A stretch of 64,000 nt of DNA from Filomicrobium insigne (GCF_900104305.1 NZ_FNJC01000003.1:372001-436000); one strand, 5' to 3'. Counted from the stretch's first letter, positions 8,560 to 17,670 are shown. Notes: generated from the letters alone by a model not told the origin. Translations and numbers: made by a program.

Positions 8560-9033
8560 ATGCCCCGTCACGATGCCTGGAACGAAAGCGAGACGCTCGC
8601 AATCGTCTCCCGTCACGCGCACCGAGAAGGCCCACTTCTCCCAATCCTGCACGAAGTCCAAGAGACCTTCGGTTGTGTGCCCGAGGCTGCTGTTCCGGTC
8701 ATAGCCCAAGCGCTGAACCTATCGCGCGCTGAAGTGCACGGATGTGTCACATTTTATCATGATTTCCGCGATGCGCCGGCGGGTCACTACGTTCTCAAGG
8801 TGTGCCGGGCTGAGGCCTGTCAAGCGATGGGCTGCGAATCGCTCGTGAAAAAGGCGGAAGACCGCATCGGCGTTGCGTGCGGTGAGACCACCCCCGATGG
8901 CCGCGTCACGCTGGAAGCCGTCTATTGTCTGGGGCTTTGCGCAACGGCGCCGTCCGCCATGTTCGATGGCCGTTTGATTGGCCGTCTCGATGTCGAAAAA
9001 CTCGAAGCAATTCTCGGCGAGGCCGGCGCATGA
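8560..9033 (+). CDS. fdsG: NAD-dependent formate dehydrogenase gamma subunit
   Basis: A 157-aa [2Fe-2S] subunit homologous to NuoE of complex I. Thioredoxin-like fold with four cysteine ligands in CRAEACQAMGC and YCLGLCATAPS. It shuttles electrons within the soluble Mo-dependent FDH (FdsGBA), which oxidises formate to CO2 with NAD+. GGAG stands just before the ATG. Its stop overlaps the fdsB start (ATGA). First gene of the operon downstream of the LysR regulator. A second, true NuoE lies at 60132. Confidence 0.93.
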   Translation: MPRHDAWNESETLAIVSRHAHREGPLLPILHEVQETFGCVPEAAVPVIAQALNLSRAEVHGCVTFYHDFRDAPAGHYVLKVCRAEACQAMGCESLVKKAEDRIGVACGETTPDGRVTLEAVYCLGLCATAPSAMFDGRLIGRLDVEKLEAILGEAGA

Positions 9034-10601
9034 CAAAACGGATTTTTATTCCGCGCGATGCCGCGGCCGTCGCCTGTGGAGCTGATGACGTTGCGAAGCG
9101 TTTCGCATTGCTGGCTGAGCAGGCGAAAATAGACGTCGAGATTGTGCGCAATGGTTCGCGCGGCATGTTGTGGTTGGAGCCGCTCGTCGAGATAGAAGAT
9201 CAGGGCAAGCGTTACGCGTTTGGTCCAATCGCCCCGGCCGACGTTGATGGCCTTGTCGCAGAACTCAGCCAGGGCGCGGCAGCCGCAGGCATCAAGACGT
9301 CGAAAGCGCTGGGTCTGACGGAGGAGATTCCCTTCTTTAAGCGTCAGACACGGCTGACGTTTGCGCGCTGCGGGATCACGGATCCTGTCTCGCTCGCAGA
9401 CTATAAAGCACATGGCGGATATGAAGGACTCGCAAAGGCGCTTGCGTTGGAGCCCTCAGGCATTATCGACGAGGTCAAGAAATCAGGCTTGCGAGGGCGC
9501 GGCGGCGCGGGGTTCCCAACGGGCATCAAGTGGCAAACGGTCCACGATGCCAGGGCTGATCAGAAGTACATCGTCTGCAATGCTGACGAGGGCGATAGCG
9601 GAACCTTTGCGGATCGCATGATCATGGAAGGCGATCCCTTCGTCCTCATCGAAGGCATGACGATCGCCGGTATCGCCGTTGGGGCGACCCGCGGCTATAT
9701 CTATCTGCGCTCTGAGTACCCCCACGCAGCGACAGCGCTGAACGAAGCGATCGACGCGGCAAAGGCAGCGGGTTACCTCGGCCAGACTGTTTGTGGCTCG
9801 TCCCACGCTTTCGAACTCGAAGTACGCCTCGGCGCGGGCGCCTACGTGTGCGGTGAGGAAACCTCCCTTCTGGAAAGCTTAGAGGGCAAGCGTGGTCTTG
9901 TGCGTGCCAAGCCCCCGCTTCCGGCGCACGAAGGCTTGTTTGGCAAGCCGACCATCATCAACAACGTACTATCCTTGGCGGCCGTACCTTTCATTCTTGC
10001 CGAGGGTGCGCAGGCCTATGCGGACTTCGGGATGGGGCGTTCGCGCGGAACGATGCCCATCCAGCTTGCCGGAAACATCAAGCAGGGCGGATTGTTCGAG
10101 GTTGCGTTCGGTATCACGCTGGGCGAGCTCGTCGAAGACGTCGGCGGTGGCACCGCTTCAGGCCGTCCCATCAAGGCCGTTCAGGTCGGTGGGCCGCTGG
10201 GCGCGTACTTCCCTCAGGACCTGTTTGATACGCCGTTTGATTATGAAGCTTTCACGGCGCGGGACGGCCTCATCGGCCATGGCGGCATCGTGGTGTTCGA
10301 CCACACCGTCGACATGGCGCGGCAGGCCCGGTTCGCCTTTGACTTCTGCGCAATCGAGAGCTGCGGAAAATGCACACCGTGTCGGATCGGCGCGATCCGC
10401 GGCCGGGAGACCATGGACAAGATCATGGGCGGGCAGGATCGCGATAAGAACCTCGATCTGGTCGCGGACCTCTGCAACACGATGAAATTCGGTTCGCTGT
10501 GCGCGCTCGGCGGCTTCACGCCATATCCCGTTATGAGCGCCCTGACCCATTTTCCAGACGATTTTGGCCGTGCCCGCAAATTGCCGGCCGCAGCGGAGTA
10601 A
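9030..10601 (+). CDS. fdsB: NAD-dependent formate dehydrogenase beta subunit
   Basis: A 523-aa flavoprotein subunit homologous to a NuoE-like N-terminal region fused to NuoF. It binds FMN and NAD(H): the glycine-rich [10 protein letters not shown] lies near residue 157, a second nucleotide motif is GAYVCGEETSLLESLEGKRG, and a [4Fe-4S] motif ESCGKCTPCRIG lies near the C terminus. It reduces NAD+ with electrons from the Mo subunit. The start at 9030 overlaps fdsG by four bases; the longer frame from 8925 only reads through fdsG in another frame. The stop shares its last base with the fdsA ATG (TAATG). Confidence 0.94.
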   Translation: MTKRIFIPRDAAAVACGADDVAKRFALLAEQAKIDVEIVRNGSRGMLWLEPLVEIEDQGKRYAFGPIAPADVDGLVAELSQGAAAAGIKTSKALGLTEEIPFFKRQTRLTFARCGITDPVSLADYKAHGGYEGLAKALALEPSGIIDEVKKSGLRGRGGAGFPTGIKWQTVHDARADQKYIVCNADEGDSGTFADRMIMEGDPFVLIEGMTIAGIAVGATRGYIYLRSEYPHAATALNEAIDAAKAAGYLGQTVCGSSHAFELEVRLGAGAYVCGEETSLLESLEGKRGLVRAKPPLPAHEGLFGKPTIINNVLSLAAVPFILAEGAQAYADFGMGRSRGTMPIQLAGNIKQGGLFEVAFGITLGELVEDVGGGTASGRPIKAVQVGGPLGAYFPQDLFDTPFDYEAFTARDGLIGHGGIVVFDHTVDMARQARFAFDFCAIESCGKCTPCRIGAIRGRETMDKIMGGQDRDKNLDLVADLCNTMKFGSLCALGGFTPYPVMSALTHFPDDFGRARKLPAAAE

Positions 10602-13483
10602 TGACAATGACGATCATCAAAGAAATCGACTATGGGACGCCTGAGTCGAAATCTGAAAAAACGGTGACGCTGACGATCGATGGAACGTCGGTTACCGTTC
10701 CGGAGGGAACGTCCATCATGCGCGCCGCTATGGAGATGGGAACCGCCATCCCCAAACTGTGCGCCACCGACATGCTGGAAAGCTTCGGATCTTGCCGTCT
10801 ATGCCTCGTTGAGGTTGAAGGCCGTAATGGCACGCCTGCATCGTGCACCACACCTGTCGCTCCCGACATGGTCGTGCGGACACAGACACAGCGGCTCAAA
10901 GAGATTCGCAACGGTGTGATGGAGCTTTACATCTCCGACCACCCCTTGGACTGCCTGACCTGCGCCGCGAATGGCGACTGTGAGCTTCAGGATATGGCCG
11001 GCGCCGTCGGCCTGCGCGACGTGCGCTATGGCTACGATGGTGCGAACCATGTCTTTGAAAGCCAGTGTGGTTCCAAGAACGATCTGTTCATGGATAAGGA
11101 CGTATCGAACCCGTATTTCGCGTATGACCCCTCCAAATGCATCGTCTGCAACCGTTGCGTACGCGCATGTGAGGAAGTGCAGGGCACGTTCGCTCTAACG
11201 ATCTCCGGCCGGGGCTTTGATAGCCGCGTGTCGCCGGGCATGGACGAAGACTTCCTGTCATCCGAATGCGTATCCTGCGGCGCCTGCGTCCAGGCGTGTC
11301 CGACGGCAACGCTCTCGGAAAAGAGCCTTATTGAGATCGGCCAACCGGAACACTCTGCGGTGACGACATGCGCCTATTGCGGGGTAGGCTGCTCGTTTAA
11401 GGCTGAGATGCGCGGCGAGGAAGTCGTTCGCATGGTCCCCTACAAGGACGGCAAAGCGAACCGTGGCCATTCCTGCGTTAAGGGCCGCTTCGCTTACGGT
11501 TACACGACGCACCGCGATCGCATTCTCAATCCCATGGTCCGTGACAGCATCGACCAGCCCTGGCGCGAGACGACCTGGGAAGAAGCGATCGGACGCGTGG
11601 CTTCCGAATTCAAGCGCATTCAGGAAAAGTACGGAAAAGGCGCTGTCGGGGGCATCACGTCTTCGCGCTGCACCAACGAAGACGTCTTTCTTGTTCAGAA
11701 GCTCATTCGGCAGGGCTTCGGCGTGAACAACGTCGACACCTGCGCGCGTGTTTGCCACTCGCCTACGGGCTACGGCCTCAAGACGACGTTCGGTGAATCC
11801 GCCGGTACGCAGGACTTCGATTCCGTTGAACATGCTGACGTGGTCATGGTCATCGGTGCGAACCCGACCGATGGCCACCCCGTGTTCGGTAGCCGTCTGA
11901 AAAAGCGGCTCCGCGAAGGCGCTAAGCTGATTGTCGTTGACCCGCGGCGCATCGATCTCGTTCGCAGCCCGCACATTTCAGCGGAGCAACACCTGGCGTT
12001 GAAGCCGGGCACAAACGTCGCAATGCTGACGTCGCTCGCACATGTGATTGTGACCGAGAACCTCGTGAACGAAGAGTTCGTGCGTGCGCGCTGCGACTGG
12101 AACGAATTCACAGAATGGGCCGATTTCGTCTCTGCCGAAGCCAATTCACCGGAGCGGATGCAACAGTACACCGGTGTTGATCCAGAAGCAGTTCGGGCAG
12201 CCGCACGCCTGTACGCCACCGGCGGCAACGGCGCGATTTACTACGGTCTCGGCGTGACCGAACACAGCCAGGGGTCGACCACCGTTATGGCGATTGCCAA
12301 CCTAGCGATGGCGACTGGAAACATCGGCCGTCCAGGTGTCGGCGTGAACCCGCTGCGTGGCCAGAACAACGTGCAGGGTTCGTGCGATATGGGCTCCTTC
12401 CCGCACGAGCTTCCCGGTTATCGCCACCTCTCGGACGAAGTGACACGTTCGTTGTTCGAGAAAACATGGGGCGTAAAGCTCAATCCCGAACCCGGTCTGC
12501 GCATTCCCAATATGCTCGACGCGGCGGTGGAAGGTACCTTCAAGGGAATTTACATCCAGGGCGAAGATATTCTGCAGTCCGACCCCGACATGCAGCACGT
12601 AGCTGCGGGGCTTGGGGCCATGGAATGCGTCGTCATTCAGGATCTCTTCCTGAACGAGACCGCGAACTACGCACACGTCTTCCTGCCTGGGTCTACCTTC
12701 CTGGAAAAGGACGGAACGTTCACAAACGCGGAACGCCGCATTCAGCCTGTACGCCGCGTAATGGCGCCCAAGAACGGCTATGCGGATTGGGAGGTCACAC
12801 AGCTTATTGCGAAGGCCATGGGGCTGAACTGGGATTACCAGCATCCGAGCCAGATCATGGACGAGATCGCGCTGCTCACGCCGACCTTTAATGGCGTGAG
12901 CTACAAGAAGCTCGAAGAACTCGGTTCGATCCAATGGCCCTGCAATGACGAGCATCCCAGCGGCTTCCCGGTCATGCATACCGAGACGTTCACCCGCGGA
13001 CAGGGCCGGTTCATGCTCACCCAGTACGTCCCGACCGATGAGAAGACGGGATCACGCTTCCCGCTCATTCTGACGACGGGCCGTATCTTGTCGCAGTACA
13101 ACGTGGGTGCTCAAACGCGGCGCACCGACAACGTGATGTGGCATGAGGAAGATCGCCTGGAAATCCATCCGCACGATGCTGAACAGCGCGGCGTGAAGGA
13201 GGGTGATTGGATCACCGTGAGAAGCCGCTCTGGTGAAACGGCGCTGCGTGCGCTCATTACCGATCGCGTGGCACCGGGGGTCGTCTATACGACGTTCCAC
13301 CATCCCCTCACACAGGCCAACATCGTGACCACCGACTATTCGGATTGGGCAACCAACTGTCCTGAATACAAGGTGACCGCGGTGCAAGTCTCGCTCTCCA
13401 ATGGACCGACGCAATCGCAGGAGGAGTATCGCGAGTTCTCCGAACGCAGCCGCCGCGTCATGGCCGTGGAAGCCGCGGAGTAG
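10601..13483 (+). CDS. fdsA: NAD-dependent formate dehydrogenase alpha (Mo catalytic) subunit
   Basis: A 960-aa bis-MGD molybdenum enzyme subunit. In order: a plant-type [2Fe-2S] domain (SCRLCLVEVEG), an HPLDCLTCAANGDC cluster motif, two [4Fe-4S] sites (CIVCNRCVRACE, CVSCGACVQACP), a further [4Fe-4S] in CAYCGVGC, then the DMSO-reductase-type catalytic domain. C385 in CARVCHSPTG is the expected molybdenum ligand, followed by catalytic H386; the codon is TGC, so this is a cysteine, not a selenocysteine, enzyme. It oxidises formate, central to energy generation in methylotrophs. Start overlaps the fdsB stop by one base. It needs FdhD for cofactor sulfuration and molybdate from the neighbouring transporters. 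Confidence 0.96.
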   Translation: MTMTIIKEIDYGTPESKSEKTVTLTIDGTSVTVPEGTSIMRAAMEMGTAIPKLCATDMLESFGSCRLCLVEVEGRNGTPASCTTPVAPDMVVRTQTQRLKEIRNGVMELYISDHPLDCLTCAANGDCELQDMAGAVGLRDVRYGYDGANHVFESQCGSKNDLFMDKDVSNPYFAYDPSKCIVCNRCVRACEEVQGTFALTISGRGFDSRVSPGMDEDFLSSECVSCGACVQACPTATLSEKSLIEIGQPEHSAVTTCAYCGVGCSFKAEMRGEEVVRMVPYKDGKANRGHSCVKGRFAYGYTTHRDRILNPMVRDSIDQPWRETTWEEAIGRVASEFKRIQEKYGKGAVGGITSSRCTNEDVFLVQKLIRQGFGVNNVDTCARVCHSPTGYGLKTTFGESAGTQDFDSVEHADVVMVIGANPTDGHPVFGSRLKKRLREGAKLIVVDPRRIDLVRSPHISAEQHLALKPGTNVAMLTSLAHVIVTENLVNEEFVRARCDWNEFTEWADFVSAEANSPERMQQYTGVDPEAVRAAARLYATGGNGAIYYGLGVTEHSQGSTTVMAIANLAMATGNIGRPGVGVNPLRGQNNVQGSCDMGSFPHELPGYRHLSDEVTRSLFEKTWGVKLNPEPGLRIPNMLDAAVEGTFKGIYIQGEDILQSDPDMQHVAAGLGAMECVVIQDLFLNETANYAHVFLPGSTFLEKDGTFTNAERRIQPVRRVMAPKNGYADWEVTQLIAKAMGLNWDYQHPSQIMDEIALLTPTFNGVSYKKLEELGSIQWPCNDEHPSGFPVMHTETFTRGQGRFMLTQYVPTDEKTGSRFPLILTTGRILSQYNVGAQTRRTDNVMWHEEDRLEIHPHDAEQRGVKEGDWITVRSRSGETALRALITDRVAPGVVYTTFHHPLTQANIVTTDYSDWATNCPEYKVTAVQVSLSNGPTQSQEEYREFSERSRRVMAVEAAE

Positions 13484-13488
13484 CGGAC

Positions 13489-14340
13489 ATGTCCGAGGCT
13501 CTCGAACGCACTTCGCCGTTGAAAGTCTCATCGGCGAAGTGCGAACGGATCGGCCGCATGATCCCTGAGGAGACGCCCATCGCATTGGTTTACGATGGCG
13601 TCACCCATGCCGTTATGCTGGCGAGCCCCGTTGACATCGACGACTTCGCGATTGGCTTTAGTTTCACGGAAGGCAAGATCTCGTGCCTCGACGATGTCGT
13701 TGAAGTCGATATCGTGCCACGTGAAAACGGCATAGAAGCGCGCGTTTGGCTGGCACCCCGTGCGGGCGTCGCCAATGCGGAACGCCGCAGATCGCTACTC
13801 GGGCCTACAGGATGTGGCTTGTGTGGTGTCGAAAGTCTCGACGCCGCTTTGCCCGTCGTGCAGCAGGTCGAGTCCGACTTGGCCCTAAATGTGGAAGACG
13901 TGCTGGCGGCTATCGACTCCGTGATGCCTGCCCAGGTGCTGAACGCTCAGGTCAAAGCGATGCATGCCGCTGGGCTATGGCGGAAGGGCGACGGCTTGGT
14001 TGCACTACGCGAAGACGTCGGGCGGCATAACGCTCTCGATAAGCTGGCAGGCGCGTGCGTTCGCAACGGCGTCGAGGCCTCAAACGGCGTCATCGTTCTG
14101 ACCAGCCGCGTTTCAGTGGAAATGATTCAGAAGGCCGCAAAACTCGGCGCTCCCGTTGTGGTCGCCGTATCAGCACCCACCGCGCTGGCCCTGCGCACGG
14201 CTGAGGCCGCTGGAATTACCCTCATCGCGATCGCGCGTGACGACAGTTTCGAGGTTTTCACCCATCGCGAACGGCTCCGGCACAGTCCGGAACAAAAGAA
14301 TTCAACGCTTAAGGAGAACGCATTTCATGAAGCCTGCTGA
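13489..14340 (+). CDS. fdhD: FdhD/FdsC sulfurtransferase for formate dehydrogenase
   Basis: A 283-aa FdhD-family protein (called FdsC in fds operons). It binds bis-MGD and transfers sulfur to the Mo centre before insertion into FdsA. Diagnostic features are EETPIALVYDG, DIDDFAIGFSFTEG, the cysteine loop CGLCG, and LREDVGRHNALDKL followed by SNGVIVLTSRVSVEMIQKAA. It begins six bases after fdsA and overlaps fdsD by 14 bases, so it belongs to the operon. No known alternative function fits. Confidence 0.94.
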   Translation: MSEALERTSPLKVSSAKCERIGRMIPEETPIALVYDGVTHAVMLASPVDIDDFAIGFSFTEGKISCLDDVVEVDIVPRENGIEARVWLAPRAGVANAERRRSLLGPTGCGLCGVESLDAALPVVQQVESDLALNVEDVLAAIDSVMPAQVLNAQVKAMHAAGLWRKGDGLVALREDVGRHNALDKLAGACVRNGVEASNGVIVLTSRVSVEMIQKAAKLGAPVVVAVSAPTALALRTAEAAGITLIAIARDDSFEVFTHRERLRHSPEQKNSTLKENAFHEAC

Positions 14341-14551
14341 AAAGCTTGTCATGATGGCCAACCAGATCGCGCGAAATCTGGCCGTGCAAGGGGAGGAAAA
14401 GGCGGTAGCCGGAACGGCCACCCATATCCGGATGTTTTGGGACCCGCGGATGCGGGCCGGCATTCATGCGCACTTGGCTGCTGGGGGCGAAGGGCTTGAC
14501 CCGACGGCACGCAGGGCAATCGAACAACTTCCTCCCGTCTCATATCCCTGA
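14327..14551 (+). CDS. fdsD: Formate dehydrogenase delta subunit/chaperone
   Basis: A 74-aa small protein at the end of the fds operon, beginning MKPAEKLVMMANQIARN and containing HIRMFWDPRM, the signature of the FdsD family. It is needed for assembly or stability of soluble formate dehydrogenase and is found with the purified complex in some species. AAGGAGA precedes the ATG at a good distance. The gene starts within the 3' end of fdhD. Confidence 0.9.
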   Translation: MKPAEKLVMMANQIARNLAVQGEEKAVAGTATHIRMFWDPRMRAGIHAHLAAGGEGLDPTARRAIEQLPPVSYP

Positions 14552-14671
14552 CGCAGAATGCGAGCCGGAGCACGTGATCCGTCTCGCCCTTTCTGGCGCA
14601 CTTAGTGCCGCCGACAGCCTGAGATGCTACGATGCAGCGAATCCACCGTTGTAGTGAGCCTCTCATCCGCG

Positions 14672-15073
14672 ATGACCACCCCGCGTCTTTCTCTGCGTAT
14701 TGATCTCCCAAACGGCTCACGTTTGGGACCGGGTAAGATTGCGCTTCTCGAAGCGGTACAACGCCGGCGTTCGATTTCGGCTGCCGCGCGCGATCTTGAT
14801 ATGTCGTATCGGCGCGCGTGGCTTTTGATCGATGACGTAAATCGGGCCTTTAGTGAACCGGCGGTGGCGACATTCCCCGGGCGCTCCCAGGGCTCGGGCG
14901 CTGAACTGACCCCATTCGGAGAACGGCTGATCGCGATATATCGGACGGCTGAGCGCCGGTGTAAGAAGGCGGCCGCAGGATCCATTGAAGAGATCGTCGC
15001 AGCGACTGACGTCGCTTACGAGCGCGATGGCGCTACGCGGACGGGAAAGAAAACGAGCGCGCGCGACGCATGA
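14672..15073 (+). CDS. modE: ModE-like one-domain molybdenum regulator
   Basis: A 133-aa LysR-type winged-helix protein matching the ModE N-terminal domain: LGPGKIALLEAVQRRRSISAAARDLDMSYRRAWLLIDDVN, given here as LGPGKIALLEAV then RRRSISAAARDLDMSYRRAW, and a C-terminal part with LTPFGERLIAIY. It lacks the C-terminal di-Mop domain of E. coli ModE, as many alphaproteobacterial members do. It should bind the Mo-box-like site near 17645 and control modABC. Its last 41 bases overlap the end of modC on the other strand. How it senses molybdate without a Mop domain is unclear; the separate Mop protein at 221 might take part. Confidence 0.85.
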   Translation: MTTPRLSLRIDLPNGSRLGPGKIALLEAVQRRRSISAAARDLDMSYRRAWLLIDDVNRAFSEPAVATFPGRSQGSGAELTPFGERLIAIYRTAERRCKKAAAGSIEEIVAATDVAYERDGATRTGKKTSARDA

Positions 15074-16154
15074 AGCCGACCGAACGGCTATCCAAAGCGA
15101 CAGTTTTGACGAGAGCCCACAGCTCTTGTCCGGGCGTGAGCTTAAGGCGCGTTGCCGACTCGCGCGTGATCAATGCGCGCAGCGTCGCGCCACCGAGGTC
15201 AACGGAGGCCTCAACGTAAGGGCCGCCACGTTCGGTGAGGCTCATCAACTTTCCAGGCAACCTGTTCGAGATGGAAATATCAACCGGAGGCGTAAGCGCG
15301 AGTGCGACATCGCGTGCTCTGATGCGGACACGCACGGGTGCGCCGATATCGAGGTCGACGCGGGGCACGCGCAGCATGCCGCCGGAAAAGCTAAGCGTCG
15401 AAAGCGCAAGGTCCTCATCGTGCTGTGCGACGACACATTCGATAACCGAACCAGCTTCAAACCGGCCGATCAGCGGTGAAAGCTCGGGATCGGAGGCGAC
15501 ATCGAGCAACGGACCGGAGCGAAGTACCCGGCCACCGTCGATCAGCACGATGTTGTCGGCCAGCCGGACGACTTCGTTGAATGCGTGGCTAATATAAAGG
15601 ATGGGCAGTCCAAGTTCGTCGCGGAGCCCTTCGATATAGGGCAGCAGCTCTGATTTCCGCGGAGGATCGAGCGAGGACAGCGGTTCATCCATCAGCAGGA
15701 GCGAAGGCTGTGCAAGAAGCGCCCGTCCGATTGCGACGCGCTGCCGTTCCCCGCCGGATAGGTTGTGCGGCCGCCGAGAGAGAAGGTGCGTGATGCCGAG
15801 CAGTTCGACCGCCGTGTCGAAGTCAATGCGAGACGCGCCACGCGCGCGGCGCAATCCGTAGTCCAGGTTTTTTCGGACGGACAGGTGCGGGAACAGCCGG
15901 CTGTCTTGAAACACATACCCAACCCGGCGTTCATGGATCGGCATGTTGATACGCGTTGCGCTATCGAAAAAGACGCGGTCATCGACAGCGATGCGTCCTT
16001 CATCGGGGACGAGGCCGCCGGCGATAGCCTGTACGATGGAGGTTTTGCCCGAGCCGCTGCGTCCGAAAATTGCCGTCACACCACGCGACTTCGCCGCGAA
16101 CGTCACATCGAGCTGCAGGTCAGAAAGCCGTTTGCGCAGGCGAATGTCGATCAT
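15033..16154 (-). CDS. modC: Molybdate ABC transporter ATP-binding protein
   Basis: A 373-aa ATPase with Walker A FGRSGSGKTS, signature LSGGERQRVAIGRAL, Walker B LLLMDEPLSSLD and H-loop YISHAFNEV, followed by a C-terminal TOBE (Mop-like) domain ending near the stop, the organisation of ModC. It powers molybdate import with ModB and ModA. The ATG at 16154 overlaps the modB stop (ATGA). Its 3' end converges on and overlaps modE. The TOBE domain could give feedback inhibition by molybdate. Confidence 0.94.
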   Translation of the reverse strand: MIDIRLRKRLSDLQLDVTFAAKSRGVTAIFGRSGSGKTSIVQAIAGGLVPDEGRIAVDDRVFFDSATRINMPIHERRVGYVFQDSRLFPHLSVRKNLDYGLRRARGASRIDFDTAVELLGITHLLSRRPHNLSGGERQRVAIGRALLAQPSLLLMDEPLSSLDPPRKSELLPYIEGLRDELGLPILYISHAFNEVVRLADNIVLIDGGRVLRSGPLLDVASDPELSPLIGRFEAGSVIECVVAQHDEDLALSTLSFSGGMLRVPRVDLDIGAPVRVRIRARDVALALTPPVDISISNRLPGKLMSLTERGGPYVEASVDLGGATLRALITRESATRLKLTPGQELWALVKTVALDSRSVGFMRRARSFSFPSA

Positions 16155-16840
16155 GAACCGTAAACCGTCCGCCGCGCCCAACGCTCGGCTGCTTCGGAAA
16201 GACCAAGGGCCAGCAGCGAAAGGATAATGGCAATCACGACGAGCCGGAGAGCGGCTGCCTCTCCATCCGGAACTTGTGTGGCCGTGTAGATAGCGAGTGG
16301 GAGCGTACGGGTCTCCCCTTCGACATTCGAAGCGAAGGTGATCGTCGCACCAAACTCGCCGAGGCTGGCAGCGAACGCCATGATCAAGCCGGAAAGAATA
16401 CCGGGCAGTATCAGCGGCAGAGTTATCGTCAGGAACGCGTCAAGCGGCGAAGCGCCAAGTGATCGCGCCGCGAATTCTAGGCCCTGATCAACGGCATCAA
16501 GCGACAGACGGATTGCGCGCACCATCAACGGAAACGCCATGACAGCGGCCGCCAGCACAGCGCCCGTGGAACTGAAAACCAACCGGATGCCGAACGTGTC
16601 GTTGAGCCACGCGCCAACGGGACCTCTGACACCGAAGGTGAGGAGCAGGAGATAGCCGATAACGACCGGCGGCAGGACAAGCGGCGCATGAGCAATGACG
16701 TTCAGCACGGATTTGCCGGGGAGGCGCGTGCGTGACAGCACCCATGCTACGACGAGAGCAGGCAACAAACACGAAGCCGACGCAAGCAATGCGACCCTGA
16801 GGCTGAGTGAAAACGCCTCGATTTCAACCGCGCTTAGCAC
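16151..16840 (-). CDS. modB: Molybdate ABC transporter permease
   Basis: A 229-aa inner-membrane permease of the ModB family with five to six hydrophobic helices. Family stretches include LPGKSVLNVIAHAPLVLPPVVIGY (here LPGKSVLNVIAHAPL then VLPPVVIGYLLLL) and the EAA coupling loop AARSLGASPLDAFLTITLPL. A GTG start at 16840 directly follows the modA stop, so the two are translationally coupled. Length is normal for the family. Confidence 0.94.
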   Translation of the reverse strand: MLSAVEIEAFSLSLRVALLASASCLLPALVVAWVLSRTRLPGKSVLNVIAHAPLVLPPVVIGYLLLLTFGVRGPVGAWLNDTFGIRLVFSSTGAVLAAAVMAFPLMVRAIRLSLDAVDQGLEFAARSLGASPLDAFLTITLPLILPGILSGLIMAFAASLGEFGATITFASNVEGETRTLPLAIYTATQVPDGEAAALRLVVIAIILSLLALGLSEAAERWARRTVYGS

Positions 16841-17638
16841 TCAAGACCGCTCATAGGATCGCTCGGCAAAGTGAAAGCCATAGCCGAGGAAAATTGAGCG
16901 CGCGGCATCAGTTTGGAGGAAGTCGTAGAACGCCCGGGATGCCCCTGTTTCGTGGCCGCGCATCAGGGCGATCGGATAGGTAATTGGCTTGTGCGTAGTC
17001 TCGGGAAAACGAGCGGCGATCGTCACGCCCTTGGAGATCGCAGCATCCGTGCTGTAAACGATGCCGGCAACAGCCTCTCCTCGCTCGACGAGAACGAGCG
17101 CATTCCGAACGTTATCCGCGCGTGCAAGCCGGCGCGCGGCCGCCTCCCACACGCCCAGGTGCGTTAACGCTTGCTTTGCGTATTTGCCCGCAGGGACATG
17201 GGCGGGATCGCCGACTGCGATGCGCCCCTTCGTCAGCTGCTTCAGCCACGATTGATCAGCGGTGATCCTGATTTCCAACGGCTTGTCCGAAGGAACGACC
17301 AAGACAAGCCCATTTCCCAACAGCGACCGGCGCGTGTCCGGAGCAAGCAAGTCGCGCTTTTGGACGTAATCCATCCAGCCTTCATCGGCGGAAAGGAAAA
17401 GCTGAGCCCCGGCACCCGCCTCGATCTGCTTTGCCAGGGTCGACGAGGACGCAAAGGAAAGCTTCGTCCGTATCCCGGTCTTTTCCGTAAAGGCGTCAGC
17501 GGCCGCCTGGAGCGCATTGGTGAGACTGGCAGCGGCAAATACCGTCACCACTTTCGGTGCTTCGCTCATGACCGGTATCGGCGCAACGCACACGGCGCCA
17601 ACAATCAGGCCGAGAACAAGCTTCTTCAAGCCCTGCAT
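16841..17638 (-). CDS. modA: Molybdate-binding periplasmic protein
   Basis: A 265-aa binding protein with an N-terminal signal peptide (LVLGLIVGAVCVAPIPVMS) and the mature start VTVFAAASLTNAL, whose AAAS loop and SSSTLAKQIEAG region carry the serines that hydrogen-bond molybdate. VGDPAHVPAGKYA and AGIVYSTDA complete the ModA signature. First gene of modABC. A Mo-box-like palindrome lies immediately upstream, almost touching the ribosome-binding region, so high molybdate should repress it through ModE. Confidence 0.95.
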   Translation of the reverse strand: MQGLKKLVLGLIVGAVCVAPIPVMSEAPKVVTVFAAASLTNALQAAADAFTEKTGIRTKLSFASSSTLAKQIEAGAGAQLFLSADEGWMDYVQKRDLLAPDTRRSLLGNGLVLVVPSDKPLEIRITADQSWLKQLTKGRIAVGDPAHVPAGKYAKQALTHLGVWEAAARRLARADNVRNALVLVERGEAVAGIVYSTDAAISKGVTIAARFPETTHKPITYPIALMRGHETGASRAFYDFLQTDAARSIFLGYGFHFAERSYERS

Positions 17639-17644
17639 GTCCCC

Positions 17645-17670
17645 ATCCTATATACTCATATATACAGGAT
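17645..17670 (-). promoter_or_regulatory. Mo-box-like ModE operator before modA
   Basis: ATCCTATATA (17645-17654), spacer CTCA, and TATATACAGGAT (17659-17670) form an imperfect palindrome with paired TATATA half sites, like Mo-boxes bound by ModE/MopA/MopB in Rhodobacter and ModE in E. coli. It ends only six bases from the modA start codon, so binding there could block either transcription initiation or early elongation. It is AT-rich in otherwise GC-rich DNA. Confidence 0.7.

Noticed and set aside
11741-11756. Possible selenocysteine codon in the formate dehydrogenase active site
   Set aside because: The codon at the Mo-ligand position is TGC, so a cysteine enzyme.
11258-11974. Minus-strand open frame of 238 codons inside fdsA
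   Set aside because: Antisense shadow of a fully conserved catalytic subunit; no recognisable motif.
14985-15479. Plus-strand frame across the modE-modC junction
   Set aside because: Lies mostly antisense to modC and shows no protein-like pattern.
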